From the NCBI GenBank assembly GCA_021904315.1, contig CM038911.1:6669390-6733389 (forward strand): a stretch of 64,000 bases of DNA, read 5' to 3'. Position 1 is the stretch's first letter. Each line of letters begins with the position of its first letter. This stretch comes from Sphagnum magellanicum (taxonomy: Eukaryota > Streptophyta > Sphagnopsida > Sphagnales > Sphagnaceae). The position numbers and the translations under genes are program-made. Of the stretch, positions 48,700 to 60,449 are shown piece after piece. Under the pieces are notes generated by a model. It did not search any database. It was not told the DNA's origin and was given only the letters and a program-made list of their open reading frames with translations.

Positions 48700-51600
48700 A
48701 AGCGGAAAATGAAGGTCAAAGCAAAAGCAAAGAAAAAAATTTCAAGGGGAATTTTTTTAATGATTCAGATTACTTATTGGCAAATGGTTTGAAAGTATAA
48801 CCAATGGCAAGTGCCACTAAATTGAAATGGCTTGTCAAAAAATTTGTTAATCATCTTCATGTGTCCATTTTGGGCTTATTTCCAAAATGCATTGAAAAGA
48901 TTGTCGATTTTCAAAAGTCAACATAAGGCTTGAAGGCTTGGGGAAAATCAGAAAAACCCCATTTACAACAATGGGAATCATTAAGAATTTTTGCAGTATT
49001 CTTCATGTTGACAATAATGATTCCATGTTAAGTTATATTTTGTGGTTTCATGCCGATAAGTTTTTGAAGACCATTAGGTTAATTTCATACAAGTTCATTC
49101 AACAATTTTCTAAAGTTGAATACATTGTGGAATGGGTTTGTTATGTGATAAGGACTTCATTTAAAGGAAGAGGATTTGAGCAAGAGGGGGAGTTTAAGTT
49201 TACCATGGTACAGCAAGAAATATTGATTACAAGGTGCCATTGATTGCCAAAGCCATAGTTGTAACAATCAACATCACAAATTTGAAAGCCAACCATTTGA
49301 CAATGGAAGTCATGTGAAAGTAGTTCTTTCATAGGTTTGTCATGTTTTCACTTGGAAATTATGTAGTGAAGACACCCATGGAATCCATGTGATTGTCAAA
49401 TTATCATATGATGATTAGAAACAATGCCTACTTTACACACAAGAAACATGAGTGATATCAACGTGATGTTAATACTATATTTGACCACTATAATTGTGTT
49501 TTAATTGTAGCAAAATCTACATAGAAAATACATTATTTATGTGATTTTTACATTGTAAAGAAATATACACAAAAGATACACTATTCATGTGATTTTTTCA
49601 AGACCACAACAACCGTACTCCATCATCATCCAAATTGTGTTTTAAAACAAACATGATAAATTTATCATGCATTTTGATTACATGCAATCAAATTTTGATT
49701 AAAAAAGTTCAAGCTTAAAATCTTAAAGAGTTCAACCCATTAGAAAGCTTCTGAAACTTAGCTTTAAATTAAAAGGAAAAAGATTCTCAGTGAACAAAAA
49801 GTTGATGAACCTCTCTCTATAACCCTAATCTCTAAAACGGACTAAAGCTTGAACCCATTATTAGCACAAGCAAGCAAGCCTGTAATCTAGAACGTGTTTC
49901 TTCAATAAATGTAGATATTGAAAACCTCCTCAACTCTAGAGTGTGCCCTAACTCATTCATATTATTTGTCTTTTAAATTTTATTTGTCTAAATGATTGTC
50001 CTTTTGCTTGAGTATTCTTTCACAAGTATTCTTTTGCACATTTTGGGGTATGGCCATGTGTTGAAAGTAGTTCATAGTGAATTTTCCTTTGCCCTACCAG
50101 AAACTAAAATTCACCATACATCTTTGAGTGTGCACCACTTCTCAGCCACTCACATGCATTACACAATCAAAATTTATTATTTTTTGTTGAGATAAAATGC
50201 AACACCAATATTCATTGTAAGATCCTTACAATGGATTTTCTAAAGATGCTCATTTCAATGGATCATCATGAGCGAGGGAATGTGCTGGTTGTTTCAGAAA
50301 ACAAACTTGTCTCATTAAGTTCAAACCAACTGAGTAGCCAAACATGTTGTTCAATGGTACCTATTGAATGAAGATGAAGTTTAGCTTTGTCATGAAAATA
50401 TTTGTATTGTGTGACCATGCATCCTTTTTGACCAAGTTATCATTTTTTATGTCCTTATTCAACATATAAGAATATGATCTCTCAAATTATAAGCATGAAA
50501 GAAGCTAGAACATTTCTCCTAATAATATCTCACACATTACTAATAGATAACTATTTCAACTTCATTATCAATGTCCTTATAGAGTTGTACAAGAATGTCA
50601 CAGCCTTCCACACCCATGTAAAAACCTAGTAGCAACAAAACGGGTGTTAATACACATGCCAATATGTGAACTGTGAATCTTGGAACCTCCAACCATAAGC
50701 AGAAGGAAAAACCTACTTACTTGCCATACTCAATCCAACATGATAAGGTCATGCATACTTACATGTGCTTAGACAACTACATCTCCATCTTGGTCACCCC
50801 CTACAATTATGCCTTTCCTCTTGCCAATTAAATCACTTCATTCATAGGATCAAAGAGTTCCAACAAGGATTGCCAAATGAAATTTGGGCCGTCCCCTATT
50901 GGTGCACAATTGAGAGTCCACACATTTCAAGCACCTCTTGGTGTGTTTATGACTCATGCAATTCTTACTATGCTCTAAAGACATCCCTAGATATAAGCCT
51001 CAAAGTCTTTGACACTAGACCTCATGGCTAGTTTGATGTGAACCCTTCACAACCATGTGAATAAAACAAGTACTAGTTCAAGAACTCATCTAATGGCAAG
51101 AACTCAATTGCATAACAATTTACTGAAAAATGAAGCTCATCATTGATTTAGAAACTACAGCTCCATGGTGCAATCATAGTGGAACATTTCAACCTCAGCA
51201 AGTCATGGGATCACAAAGAAGGAAATTTGTTGTTGCTAGACCAACATATTAATATCTCCAATGATTGAGCCTTGAAACTCAATGGGTGCCTTGAGCTCCA
51301 CAAGCATTATAGGCTCCAGAATTGCTAGTCTACCTGCCATATATGCACAAAAGGTCACAAACCAAGCCCATCATGAGAAATTGAAGTGTACATACCCATT
51401 TGAACTAATGGGAAGACACAATCATGATGTCCACTTTAACATGACCCATGATCAGAAAAAGATCGAAATTGGTCCAAAACCAAATACCAGCAAAGACATT
51501 AGTTATGAGCTCTCATCCAAACATTCTTCATCAAAGCCATGTGCTCATAATAGCATATCTAGTCACAGGGACTTCAAATCGATTTGTCTCTATCTGTGTC

Positions 51601-52020
51601 TTCGTGTGTATGTGTCTCTCTAGGGTTTCGGTTTGTTGACTCTTTGTTTTGCTCACCAATAGGTGGTTATGTTTGTTCAGCCTTGTCAAATTCCAAACTT
51701 GCAAATCACACCCCACAACAACAGCATGAAAACATAGAGACACAAAGAAAGACTGAGACAGAGAGATAGAGAAGACAAACATTCTTTGGATGTTTGTTTT
51801 TGTTTTCAGTGCAAGTTTTGTTCTGGTGGAATATACGTCCCTGCTGTTGCAGCTGTTATCGTGCTCCTCCAATAATGAATTGCATTCTTGGCCGTTGTTG
51901 TTGCTGTTACACTGCTTCTAATGGAATTCCCTCAAACTCCAGCTGCTTCAGCTCTCCTCTGCCCTTATAGTGAGAGAGAGAAAGAGAGAGCTTATGTGTG
52001 ACTCTATGAGAGAGTGAGTG
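48700..52020. other. AT-rich intergenic region, no gene recognised
   Basis: Short open frames only (for example 48938-49243 plus, with no recognised domain). 49500-49610 has a short inexact duplication (agaaaatacattatttatgt and aaaagatacactattcatgt). 51960-51995 is GA-rich. Nothing further is supported. Confidence 0.45.
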
Positions 52021-52024
52021 ACTT

Positions 52025-52475
52025 TAGTCTGCAAAACACACACACGAACGATGAAAAGAAACATACATCAGTTTTGAGACATCATGTGCGAAAAATTGTT
52101 TAGACTTACTTGAAAAGTTGAAAATGTGGCTCTTGGAATCAATCTCATGGGTATCATCCAATGCAGCTTCCATGTGATCTAGCCATCTTGCTTCTGCTTC
52201 CTTGGTCACTCCATATGGATTGTGCCTTCCTATCAAGGCTGAGTGTCTTGCCAAAAAGCAAAGCAAGCATGACCTAATTCAATGAACTTCATGATATGTT
52301 TCTCATGCAATATGGTTGTTGCGATTAATGATCATGGCTGCAATGAGCTGCAAGTTGGTATCCTATAGATCATCAAAATTGCCAGCAATTGTTGGGTCAA
52401 CAATGTTCTGCAGCAATATATAATTACCTCTTCTTTGCCCATAGAGTGGTGGACCTAAATGTTGCACCTAAATCT
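52025..52475 (-). pseudogene. GLB3: 2-on-2 (truncated) haemoglobin, GLB3-like, fragment
   Basis: On the minus strand, 52475-52428 reads VQHLGPPLYGQRRG and then a GT donor-like site. 52266-52025 reads ALIGRHNPYGVTKEAEARWL, then DHMEAALDD, and a KQFFAHDVSKL-type helix. These are the conserved distal half of plant class 3 (2-on-2) haemoglobins, an oxygen/NO-binding haem protein. The N-terminal half (F-D-K-L-G and WFxxIF regions) was not found upstream. The splice phases between the two pieces do not join cleanly, so I call it a fragment or decayed gene. A real gene with missed exons remains possible. Confidence 0.65.
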
Positions 52476-52509
52476 TCGGCACAAGTGTCAACAAAAAACC
52501 CTATTTCAA

Positions 52510-53710
52510 AATATCCATTCAAGGGTTCCCAGATGTAAAGCATAGATAGATGTAGAGGTTGTGATAATTTCTGTTCAACATGGTTTGTTCTTCTAGAAAC
52601 TACTGTCTTGTAAAACAGAACATACTTGCCATCTATCTCCAAGAAGCATTGTTGGTCAAATACAGTAGGGATCTGATTTCCAAATATTTTTATCAGTTAT
52701 CCCACTAGGTCAACCATCAAGAGCCAACAATGTTTCTTGTAGTCTAGGACCACACTAAACTGTTGAATGCTTGTGAGTCTACCAATGGAGGCAATCATTT
52801 CCTTATATCACAATGCATCCTTGATAGGGACTAATATTTCTCTCCTGATGCATGAATTACCAGGTGAAACATTGTCTTGATTATCCACTGGTAGGATAAC
52901 TTTCAAGAACAATACATTTAGCCATACCTGCTCCAAGACCTTATGAGCTGGTCTCATCTACAAAAAGTACTATTTTCTTCTTCGTGACATTTATGTTAGC
53001 AATCATCGTTGCAATTTCACCTCTCAATTTTCCTCATCAAAAGGGTCACTCTTGGCACATTGATGGCTAGACAACATTATTAAAATATGGTTACACTAAC
53101 AAGGAGCCCTGCAAAAAAGTGGCCACAAGCAACCATGTACAACAAGTGAGAGAAGGGACTCATTGACAAGCCCTTGCAGAACTGACTTGATCAAGCACAA
53201 GTGACATTCCACAATGGTCAAGAACTGGCAAAACAATGTCCCCATGATTGGATTGCATTGAATCAGCAGCCAAATCATGACCAATTGCACAACCTGGGAA
53301 GGATGGTGAGGATGAGAGGAATGGTATATCTTACCATTGTAACTTTCCCTCCACCAAAAAGGCACCATCATTTTGCAGTCCTTGTAGTTCCTTGCAAATA
53401 TTTTTGGTGAATCAAAAGCTCAAGGTACCTAGCTGTCAATTATGATCTGTTGAGATGTTATTGTGAGTATGATATGTGCTTTCCAGATACACCAAGAAAT
53501 AGTCCATTGTCTGGATGGAGACAACAAGAGATAGAACAACTTGCAATGCATCCAAATTCAATGAAAGACAAAGCTTGAGGGAATGGAGACACTGTAGATC
53601 AATATGCATTTTACCTCAGAATGGAATCGTGGAACTCATGATCTCAGCTAACCTCCTCCATGCTGATGACTTTCTCTTGCCCATTAACTGTCTTGTTACT
53701 ATCATCATCA
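52510..53710. other. Region between haemoglobin and coiled-coil remnants, nothing recognised
   Basis: The minus-strand frames at 52424-52642 and 53096-53371 have no recognised domains apart from the haemoglobin piece already listed. They could be intron or debris. Confidence 0.4.
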
Positions 53711-53714
53711 ATTG

Positions 53715-55990
53715 AAGTGGTGAATGACATTTCCTCACTGGTGATCTCTCTCTTCGACTCTAGCATGCTCATCAAGGACCTTAATCCTGAAAGCTCCACA
53801 TTGAGCTAGTTGACTGCAATAATTTCTGCAGAGAGGTTGACAAGAGCAACTTCAAGGTATGCAGCAAGATGACATGCCTCCCTCTTCACCTCCTGGGCCT
53901 GCATTTCACCAACCACGCATCGTTTTCCAACCTCTTGGTGGCCAGCATAACATCTGAGTCTGCATCTTTTCAACTCAACTTTCTGCAACAGTTAGCTTCA
54001 CAACAAGAATCTCTCTCTCATTTTCCTTTGCCATGATCAGCTCCTGTACCTCCTGAAGCTGATCTTGCATTGTTTTTAACAAAGAATATAGTTTCAACAG
54101 GCTTCTGTCACATTCCTCAGCAGTGCTGGAAGTGATTTGGAGCTCACCAGTAAGTGAAGAGATCAAAGTCTGGGCATCTCCAAATTGAGACAAGATCTCT
54201 TCAAGTTGTTTAATTTGACTCCTGTACCTCTCAATTTCTGAATTTTTAGACATAGACTCTCGTCTTGCAACATCAGTTTTGCTTTCTTGAACCTTCTCAC
54301 CTCTTGTTCCAGTTGCCATTTGCATTGCTACATTTCCACCATCTGGGCCTCAGTTGCACCTAAGCTTTTTTCCAGGCCCCTCTGCATCTCAACTTGGGTC
54401 TAAAGCTACCCTTGAGCACTAATAAGGTCCCTATTTGCTTGTTGGACCACCATGGCTTGTTCATCAAGTTCCAATTGTGCAAATGCTAAGTTTCCTTGCA
54501 TCTCATCAAAGTTCTTATCCTTCTTTGAAATCACTTGTAGTAAGCTCGCACACTTCTCTTCATATGCTGCAAGGTTAACTGCTGCTTGTTCCATCTTTTT
54601 CCGAGATGTCTGCAGTCTGGGTTCTGTTGACATAAACTTGTACTGCAGTTCATTAGAGGCAATTTCTAACCTGATCTGCAGGTGATCCTTGGAGCCCTGA
54701 TCAAGTTGTTGTAGCTTTCCTTGGAGCTCCTTCAGCTGTATATTGGCCAATTCAATTGCTTGTTTGGTACTTTCTAGATCACAAGTCAACTGATCCATCT
54801 TGCATTGCTGAGCAAGATTAACATCCACTTCCTCACTCGATTGCTATTTCAGGTCTTTGATCTCACCCCTCATCACTTGATGCTCTTTAGATGCTTTTCT
54901 CACCTCTGCTTCTAATTCCACTAGGGAAACTAACTTTCTATCTGACCTTAAGCTAATGCAACTTAGTCTCTAGGTCAATCTCCCTCTTCTTCCATTCATT
55001 AGCACCTTTTTTCATGTCCTGCATTTTTAAGGTTAACTTGTTAACATCTGCTTGTTTTGCTTCACTCAAGCCTTGACCAGACTATCCAACTAAACCTCCA
55101 TTCAACCATCTTTTGTTCATTATCTTGCAAATATGTGTCTCAAGATCTATTAACCAATCCTGCAAAAATGCCTCCTCCCATTCCTTTTGAGCCAAGCTAC
55201 TATTTGCCTTGGCAATTTCCCTAGCCAACTGTTGGACAGCCCATTCTAAAGCAGCCAATCTCTCCTCCTTGTCTTCCACTACAGCTCTGGATTCCTAAAA
55301 TTTTTCCTCCATTTTTTGGGCTTTTTCTTCAGCAATCTACAGCCTTAAGAGCATAACATCTACACACCCTAATTTGCTTTGAAAGTTCTTCAGCTCTCCT
55401 CTTGTCAAAACAAGATTTTCTTCTGCCAATTCCAAATTCAAGGTGAGTATTTGAATGGCCAACCTATATCTCTCTAGCCCCCTGAGTAACTCAAGCTTCT
55501 CCTCTTGACAAAAGTCTGGCAAAACTGTCAAGATTATTTTTCTCAATGTTGAGAGTTCTGTTTTCCTTGTGGATCTCATCACTTTCTACATTTTTTGCAG
55601 TTAGCTGGTTGATCACCAGATTTCGCTCAATGGCCATGGCTGGCAATTGCTGTTTCACAAAGAGCCACAGAAGAATTCAAAAATCAAGATAGCCAGCAAG
55701 TAAATATTTGCATCTAAGAAGGCCTGCAGAAGACAAGTAGAAGACTTGGATGATGAAAGAGTGCACTAGTTCAGTTATGATAGCAGGGATTACCTCTTGG
55801 AACTGTGCACTTGAAATAGAAAGCTTATCCTGCAATTTTTGCAGTTGGCTTTTAAGCACTCCCTTTGTCAAGTTTGAGTCATCTTGCAAGCTGTGAATAG
55901 TTCCTTGAAGGGAGCTGTTCTCTGCAGTCAGCCTCTCAACTTCCAAAACACTAGATGATCTAGCTCTGCATCCAACACAAGCATGCGCTT
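53715..55990 (-). pseudogene. Coiled-coil protein gene, decayed
   Basis: A series of minus-strand frames gives continuous Leu/Glu/Gln/Lys-rich coiled coil: EVERLTAENSSLQGTIHSLQ (55940), a piece with LEKNNLD-like text (55620), EERLAALEWAVQQLAREIAK (55260), QLKELQGKLQQLDQGSKDHL (54730) and EEILSQFGDAQTLISSL (54200). The end near 53750 reads LESKREITSEEMSFTT. A GT donor-like site after SSAQFQEV (about 55793) suggests original introns, so it is not a simple retrocopy. Five or more frameshifts and stops break it. It resembles plant filament-like coiled-coil proteins in general. I cannot name the family, because low-complexity coiled coils match many. Confidence 0.6.
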
Positions 55991-56314
55991 CTCCATGTTT
56001 GCTTGCATCTTGTGTTGTTCTTCCAATCTCTTCTCCAAAGATGTAATGCTTAAGGTTCCTGGTTCCCCACCTCTAGCTCTGTGATGTTTTCTCTGAGAAC
56101 AGAAGAAAAAAAAATTGTGAGAAAGACTTCACAAAACTGGTCTTAAATGAAGAATTGAGGTTGGAAGTTCTTCATCAACTAGGTCATCTTTTCAACGACA
56201 ATTATTCATCACATACGATTATTCAACTGAGAAATTCGAGACTCCATCTCCTTCATCTGTCGAAAGTGTCATAACTAATTATCTGGATTTTAACAACGTC
56301 CTTGCATTGCCAAC

Positions 56315-56700
56315 TCAAGCTGCAGCAAAATGTTGAAGGTAAGATACTTCAATGCAAGAACACCAAGTTGTATATTGAAATATTGAACATAATGGAAGAA
56401 AACTTACCACATGGAAGAAAAAGCATGCAAGGTCCAAAGTGATTTCCATTGGTCGATCATTGTAACAAGGACCTTTCATGATTAAGGACACTGCAACATG
56501 AGCTGAAATTGATCCAAAAGGATCATCTCCAATAGTGTGCCTTGAATCGTCTAAGAAAGCACAATTCAATTTCAATGGTTCACATCAAAATCGGCGAAAC
56601 CTTTTCGTGGTGCAACTTCAAAATGATGATGATAAAGCTCCAAAGCGTAGCTTTCCGGTGACCTTTTCCTCTATAATCTCGCAAATAACGAAGAATTGGT
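56315..56700 (-). other. Unrecognised open segment with coding-like character
   Basis: The minus-strand frame from about 56580 reads LNCAFLDDSRHTIGDDPFGS, then HVAVSLIMKGPCYNDRP and MEITLDLACFFFHV, followed by a GT-like donor at about 56408. The residue usage looks like real protein rather than chance AT-rich translation, and no family came to mind. It may be an upstream exon of the coiled-coil remnant or a separate fragment. Confidence 0.35.
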
Positions 56701-56759
56701 GTTTGCAAGCCTGATTTGAAGAGCTGGGCTCCATATGCTGAAAAATCCTTTTCCTTCAC

Positions 56760-57745
56760 CTATTTGTTGAATTGTCCTTACACCAATACCAGGTATGATG
56801 ATTAACAACCGACATTTAGGGTTTTAATTGAAATCAAATGTAACTTTACATTGGTGAAGAACAAATTAAGGAAGTAACCAATACCCCCCACATGGTCTAA
56901 TGTTTGTTTGATTTTTGTGTTTGTAGGAGAAAAAATAGAAAGCACAAATAGACTACTGGTATGCAACCGGTATTGCAACACAATTTTGTTTTGATGCTAC
57001 AACCTCAAGTATTAATCGTGCACTATACTCTTAGAAGCATTGCAAATTGTACAAGGCACTCATGTACTAGTCCAAAAGGAAGTTCAAATCCAAAAAACAA
57101 TAAAATAGTTGAAAGCTAGACATTTGTCGAGACCATAAAAGAGGAAATATTAGTTTCTTTGGCAAATAGGATCGTAAACCTCAAGTAGGTGAATCTAGTT
57201 TGATAATTTGTTATTCAAAACTCAATTATTGGTAGTAAATCTTATAAGTTTCCCTTGCTACTATTGGAAAATCAATAGAAATGCAAGGTTTTACACTATG
57301 ACACATTTTTCTTGCATGGGTCTATAGGCCTATGTGGACTTCAAAATATGTATTATGTGATTCTAAGGCATAACATGGAACAAAATTGCATTGCACATGA
57401 ATCAAGCACAAATTTTGTGTCCATATCAGCATACATCATTCATGCATGAAAAATGCATGAAATTTGTTGCACACACTTTCATGTGATTTCACCATGTTTG
57501 TGTCAAACATGAAAAAGATGCGAAGTTAGAATTAGCATAGTGGATAATGCATATGTGCATGGGTGCAACTCCAAGGGCAATGGATTTAACACGTACATAT
57601 GAACAAATGTAATCCATGCCAAAACTATTAACAATTCATCACTAGCGAAGTTTGTGATGTGGGGCAATCTTGGGCGCTATGATACATTTACAAATTGATA
57701 AAACAAGAAAGCTCCAAAAGATGTAACACAACTCACAAAAAACAA
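56760..57745. other. AT-rich intergenic region, nothing recognised
   Basis: No gene or repeat of note was seen. A tttgtgatgt phrase at 57652-57661 echoes the MITE terminus but lacks a partner body. Confidence 0.5.
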
Positions 57746-57749
57746 CTTG

Positions 57750-58056
57750 CATCACAAATTTAGCATGCAATGAATTAATAATGAAAATCGTGCAAAATTT
57801 GTTCATTCATAAGTTCGTACATTTTACACACGAATATCATGCATTGAAACATGTTTAACATAAGGATAAATGTGTTGACAGATAAAGTATGAACATATGA
57901 ATGAACAAATGTCACACAAATTACGCATCTTCCAATAAATCCATGTGTCAAAAATGTTTTCAATGCACAATATTAGTGCAGAAAATGTATAAATTATGAA
58001 TGAACTAATGTTACACAATTTCCATTTCTAAATCGTGAGATGTTAAGTTTATGATG
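57750..58056 (+). mobile_element. MITE-like element, family 2, copy b (307 bp)
   Basis: It begins CATCACAAATTTAGCATG and ends TTAAGTTTATGATG. Its body matches the reverse complement of 48396-48691 over its length by eye. It is flanked by tg on both sides (57748-57749 and 58057-58058). It is non-coding. Confidence 0.72.
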
Positions 58057-58059
58057 TGA

Positions 58060-59140
58060 TTACATAATGCAGAAAAAACAAAGAGTTGGAAAAAAAAATG
58101 AATATGGGTGAACAAAAACAAGGAAAAGCTTGCACTTAGCTAAGAGTTTAGATTGTTGACATTCTAAAATTGATGAGCTTTGAAATGTAAACAAGGCTCT
58201 AGGTTGCAACTTGAAACTTCTAGTGCTCCAAAAGACTATTTTTGAATTCACGATCTTCAAACCCTAAACTTGTCCCCCTCTCACCCATGATCAAATCATC
58301 AATCCGACCCAAGCCCTACATTGATGTGTAAGTGCGTACCTTAAATTGAAGCTTGCTGCAAGTATTTATAACTTATAATTTAAAATGTAACTTGTTTAAA
58401 TTTAAACAAATTTCCCAAGTTCCAACTTCCAAGTTGTTGAGCCTCAATCTTGTTGATGAACAAGGTTCAAACCTTGATTTAAACAAAATCCCAAGGTAGG
58501 TAGTGGGTAGTAGGCATATCTTTATGTTCAATATACATTGTACAATGGGGGCCCAAAAAGCTAAAGGTATTAAATTTAATGGAGCATGGAAAGCAACTAG
58601 TTGTATTACATTTCAAAAAAATGAAATGAAAAGGTAGGAGGTCATCAAGAAAAATGGATGGTTAGATCTTCATCACATGGCTCTTACATAACAACTTTCA
58701 ACCGTAGATGGTGATTTGTACCTTCTACTATAGATATGCCCTAAAAGACATGTGTTTGGCCCATATCTTCATGATCAGGAAATTAGATGGTGATCCAATG
58801 ATGTTATTAAGAAATGCCCATTTTTCCCCTTTTTTATTGTAGTTTTTGTGGACCCTTCTAATAGTCGAAAATTGCTGAATTTTTGCTCAAAAAAAAAATT
58901 GATTTAGAGTAGATGAAACTAAACATCAAATCCCTACAAAAATGCAATTGGATTTCTTAGTTGTGAAAATTTTCATCATTATTTCACATGCCTTTCCAAT
59001 TTTGTCTACCTTCTTCAATAGCAATGCATTCAAAACTTTTTTAAATGGTTTAAAACCTTTCCTCTATTTAACCATAGGAAGCCAAAAATCATTGGATTTA
59101 ATATTATTTAGACTTTCACAAGATCCCGATCTAATTCCTC
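58060..59140. other. AT-rich intergenic region, nothing recognised
   Basis: It holds short chance frames only. No motif is supported. Confidence 0.5.
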
Positions 59141-59141
59141 A

Positions 59142-59512
59142 CATCACAAATTTACAATATCACGAAATTTCAATAGAATCCATGTGAAAATCATAAAACA
59201 ATATGTCCATGCAACATCCATGGGCTTCAAAGTGTAACAATGGCACAAAAAATACATATTATTTTCATATAAATGACATGTATTTTCTACTTGTGATTTT
59301 TTGATGTGAAATATGTATGATTTACATTTTAACTAAATCTATGCAATTATTGTGTATTAAACATGAACATTCATGTATGTCATTCAAAAACTATGTCTCA
59401 TTTGTTTGAATATTTAAAATCTTGAATATATACAAATATCATTCATATTAACCATAGCATGGAATTCGTGCAATTTTTGTTAAAACCTATGAAGCCTAAT
59501 AAGTTTGTGATG
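59142..59512 (+). mobile_element. MITE-like element, family 1, copy a (371 bp)
   Basis: It begins CATCACAAATTTACAATATC and ends AATAAGTTTGTGATG, giving a 12-13 base imperfect terminal inverted repeat. Its body is matched in reverse complement by 61645-62082, including caacatccatgggcttcaaa and gtgtaa. The flanking dinucleotides (ca and ga) do not match, so no target duplication survives here. It is non-coding. Confidence 0.75.
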
Positions 59513-59519
59513 GAGGGTA

Positions 59520-60445
59520 GATGTAAGCTACGATGGCTCATTTTTTGCATCCTTATGGACTTTCTACAAGATGTATTCAATTCAAATACCACAAACACAT
59601 TATAAAATCATCAATTTGACAAAGCCTTTATGGCTTAAAATTGTTAACTTGAATAATAATATTTATTAAGAGGTGAAATTTGAAAAACACGCACCAATCA
59701 TATAGTAATGGACTTTTAAAATGAACATATGGATTATAATATGGGTTCTGCATTAACATTCAAATGCATTTTTTGTTATGATATCATTTCAATAATTTTA
59801 TAGGGACTCAATATATTGCACATGATAGAAAAAAAATATGAATTGAAAAAAATTACAACAAAACATTTAACCAACAAATAACTATGGACTTTTGAATGAC
59901 CAAATCTGGACCTTATTTTCAAAAGTCCCAATCTTGGTCATTTTTAATTGGATTGATATTTTTCCCCCCTAGCATGTATAATAAAATAATTTCTAGATGG
60001 GCAACTTTTCATATGGACTTAATTAATTGATTAATCGCCACATAAGATCCACTCAACATTAATTTTTAATTTTTTTTTCCATTATAGTGTTAAATTTTCC
60101 AATTTATATAAACTTTTAGAACTAGGACTCTCACCACTTTTGAACCACCATAGTTTGCATGTACCCCCCCACCTCCTAATTTTAGGTTCAAAAGATTTTT
60201 TGAAAGATGGCCAACCCATCTCCAAAAGCTTACACTTGTCCCTTTACTTCATGAAGTTGAATCTAGTAGACATGGAAAACTTCAAGTTGGTTTTATACCT
60301 ATTACACCTAGAATTGTAAATGCTTTTAATCATGTCATTCTTGATTATAATGCCCCAGTTTTCATGCTCCAAATGCAAACCTAAGTCCAAAAACTATTGT
60401 TGCAACTTATCAAATACATACTTTTACTAAAAAAAAAACAAAGAA
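59520..60445. other. Spacer between the family 1 MITE copy and the second hAT remnant
   Basis: It is AT-rich. No motif was seen apart from a homopolymer C run (60163-60168). Confidence 0.45.
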
Positions 60446-60449
60446 AACA

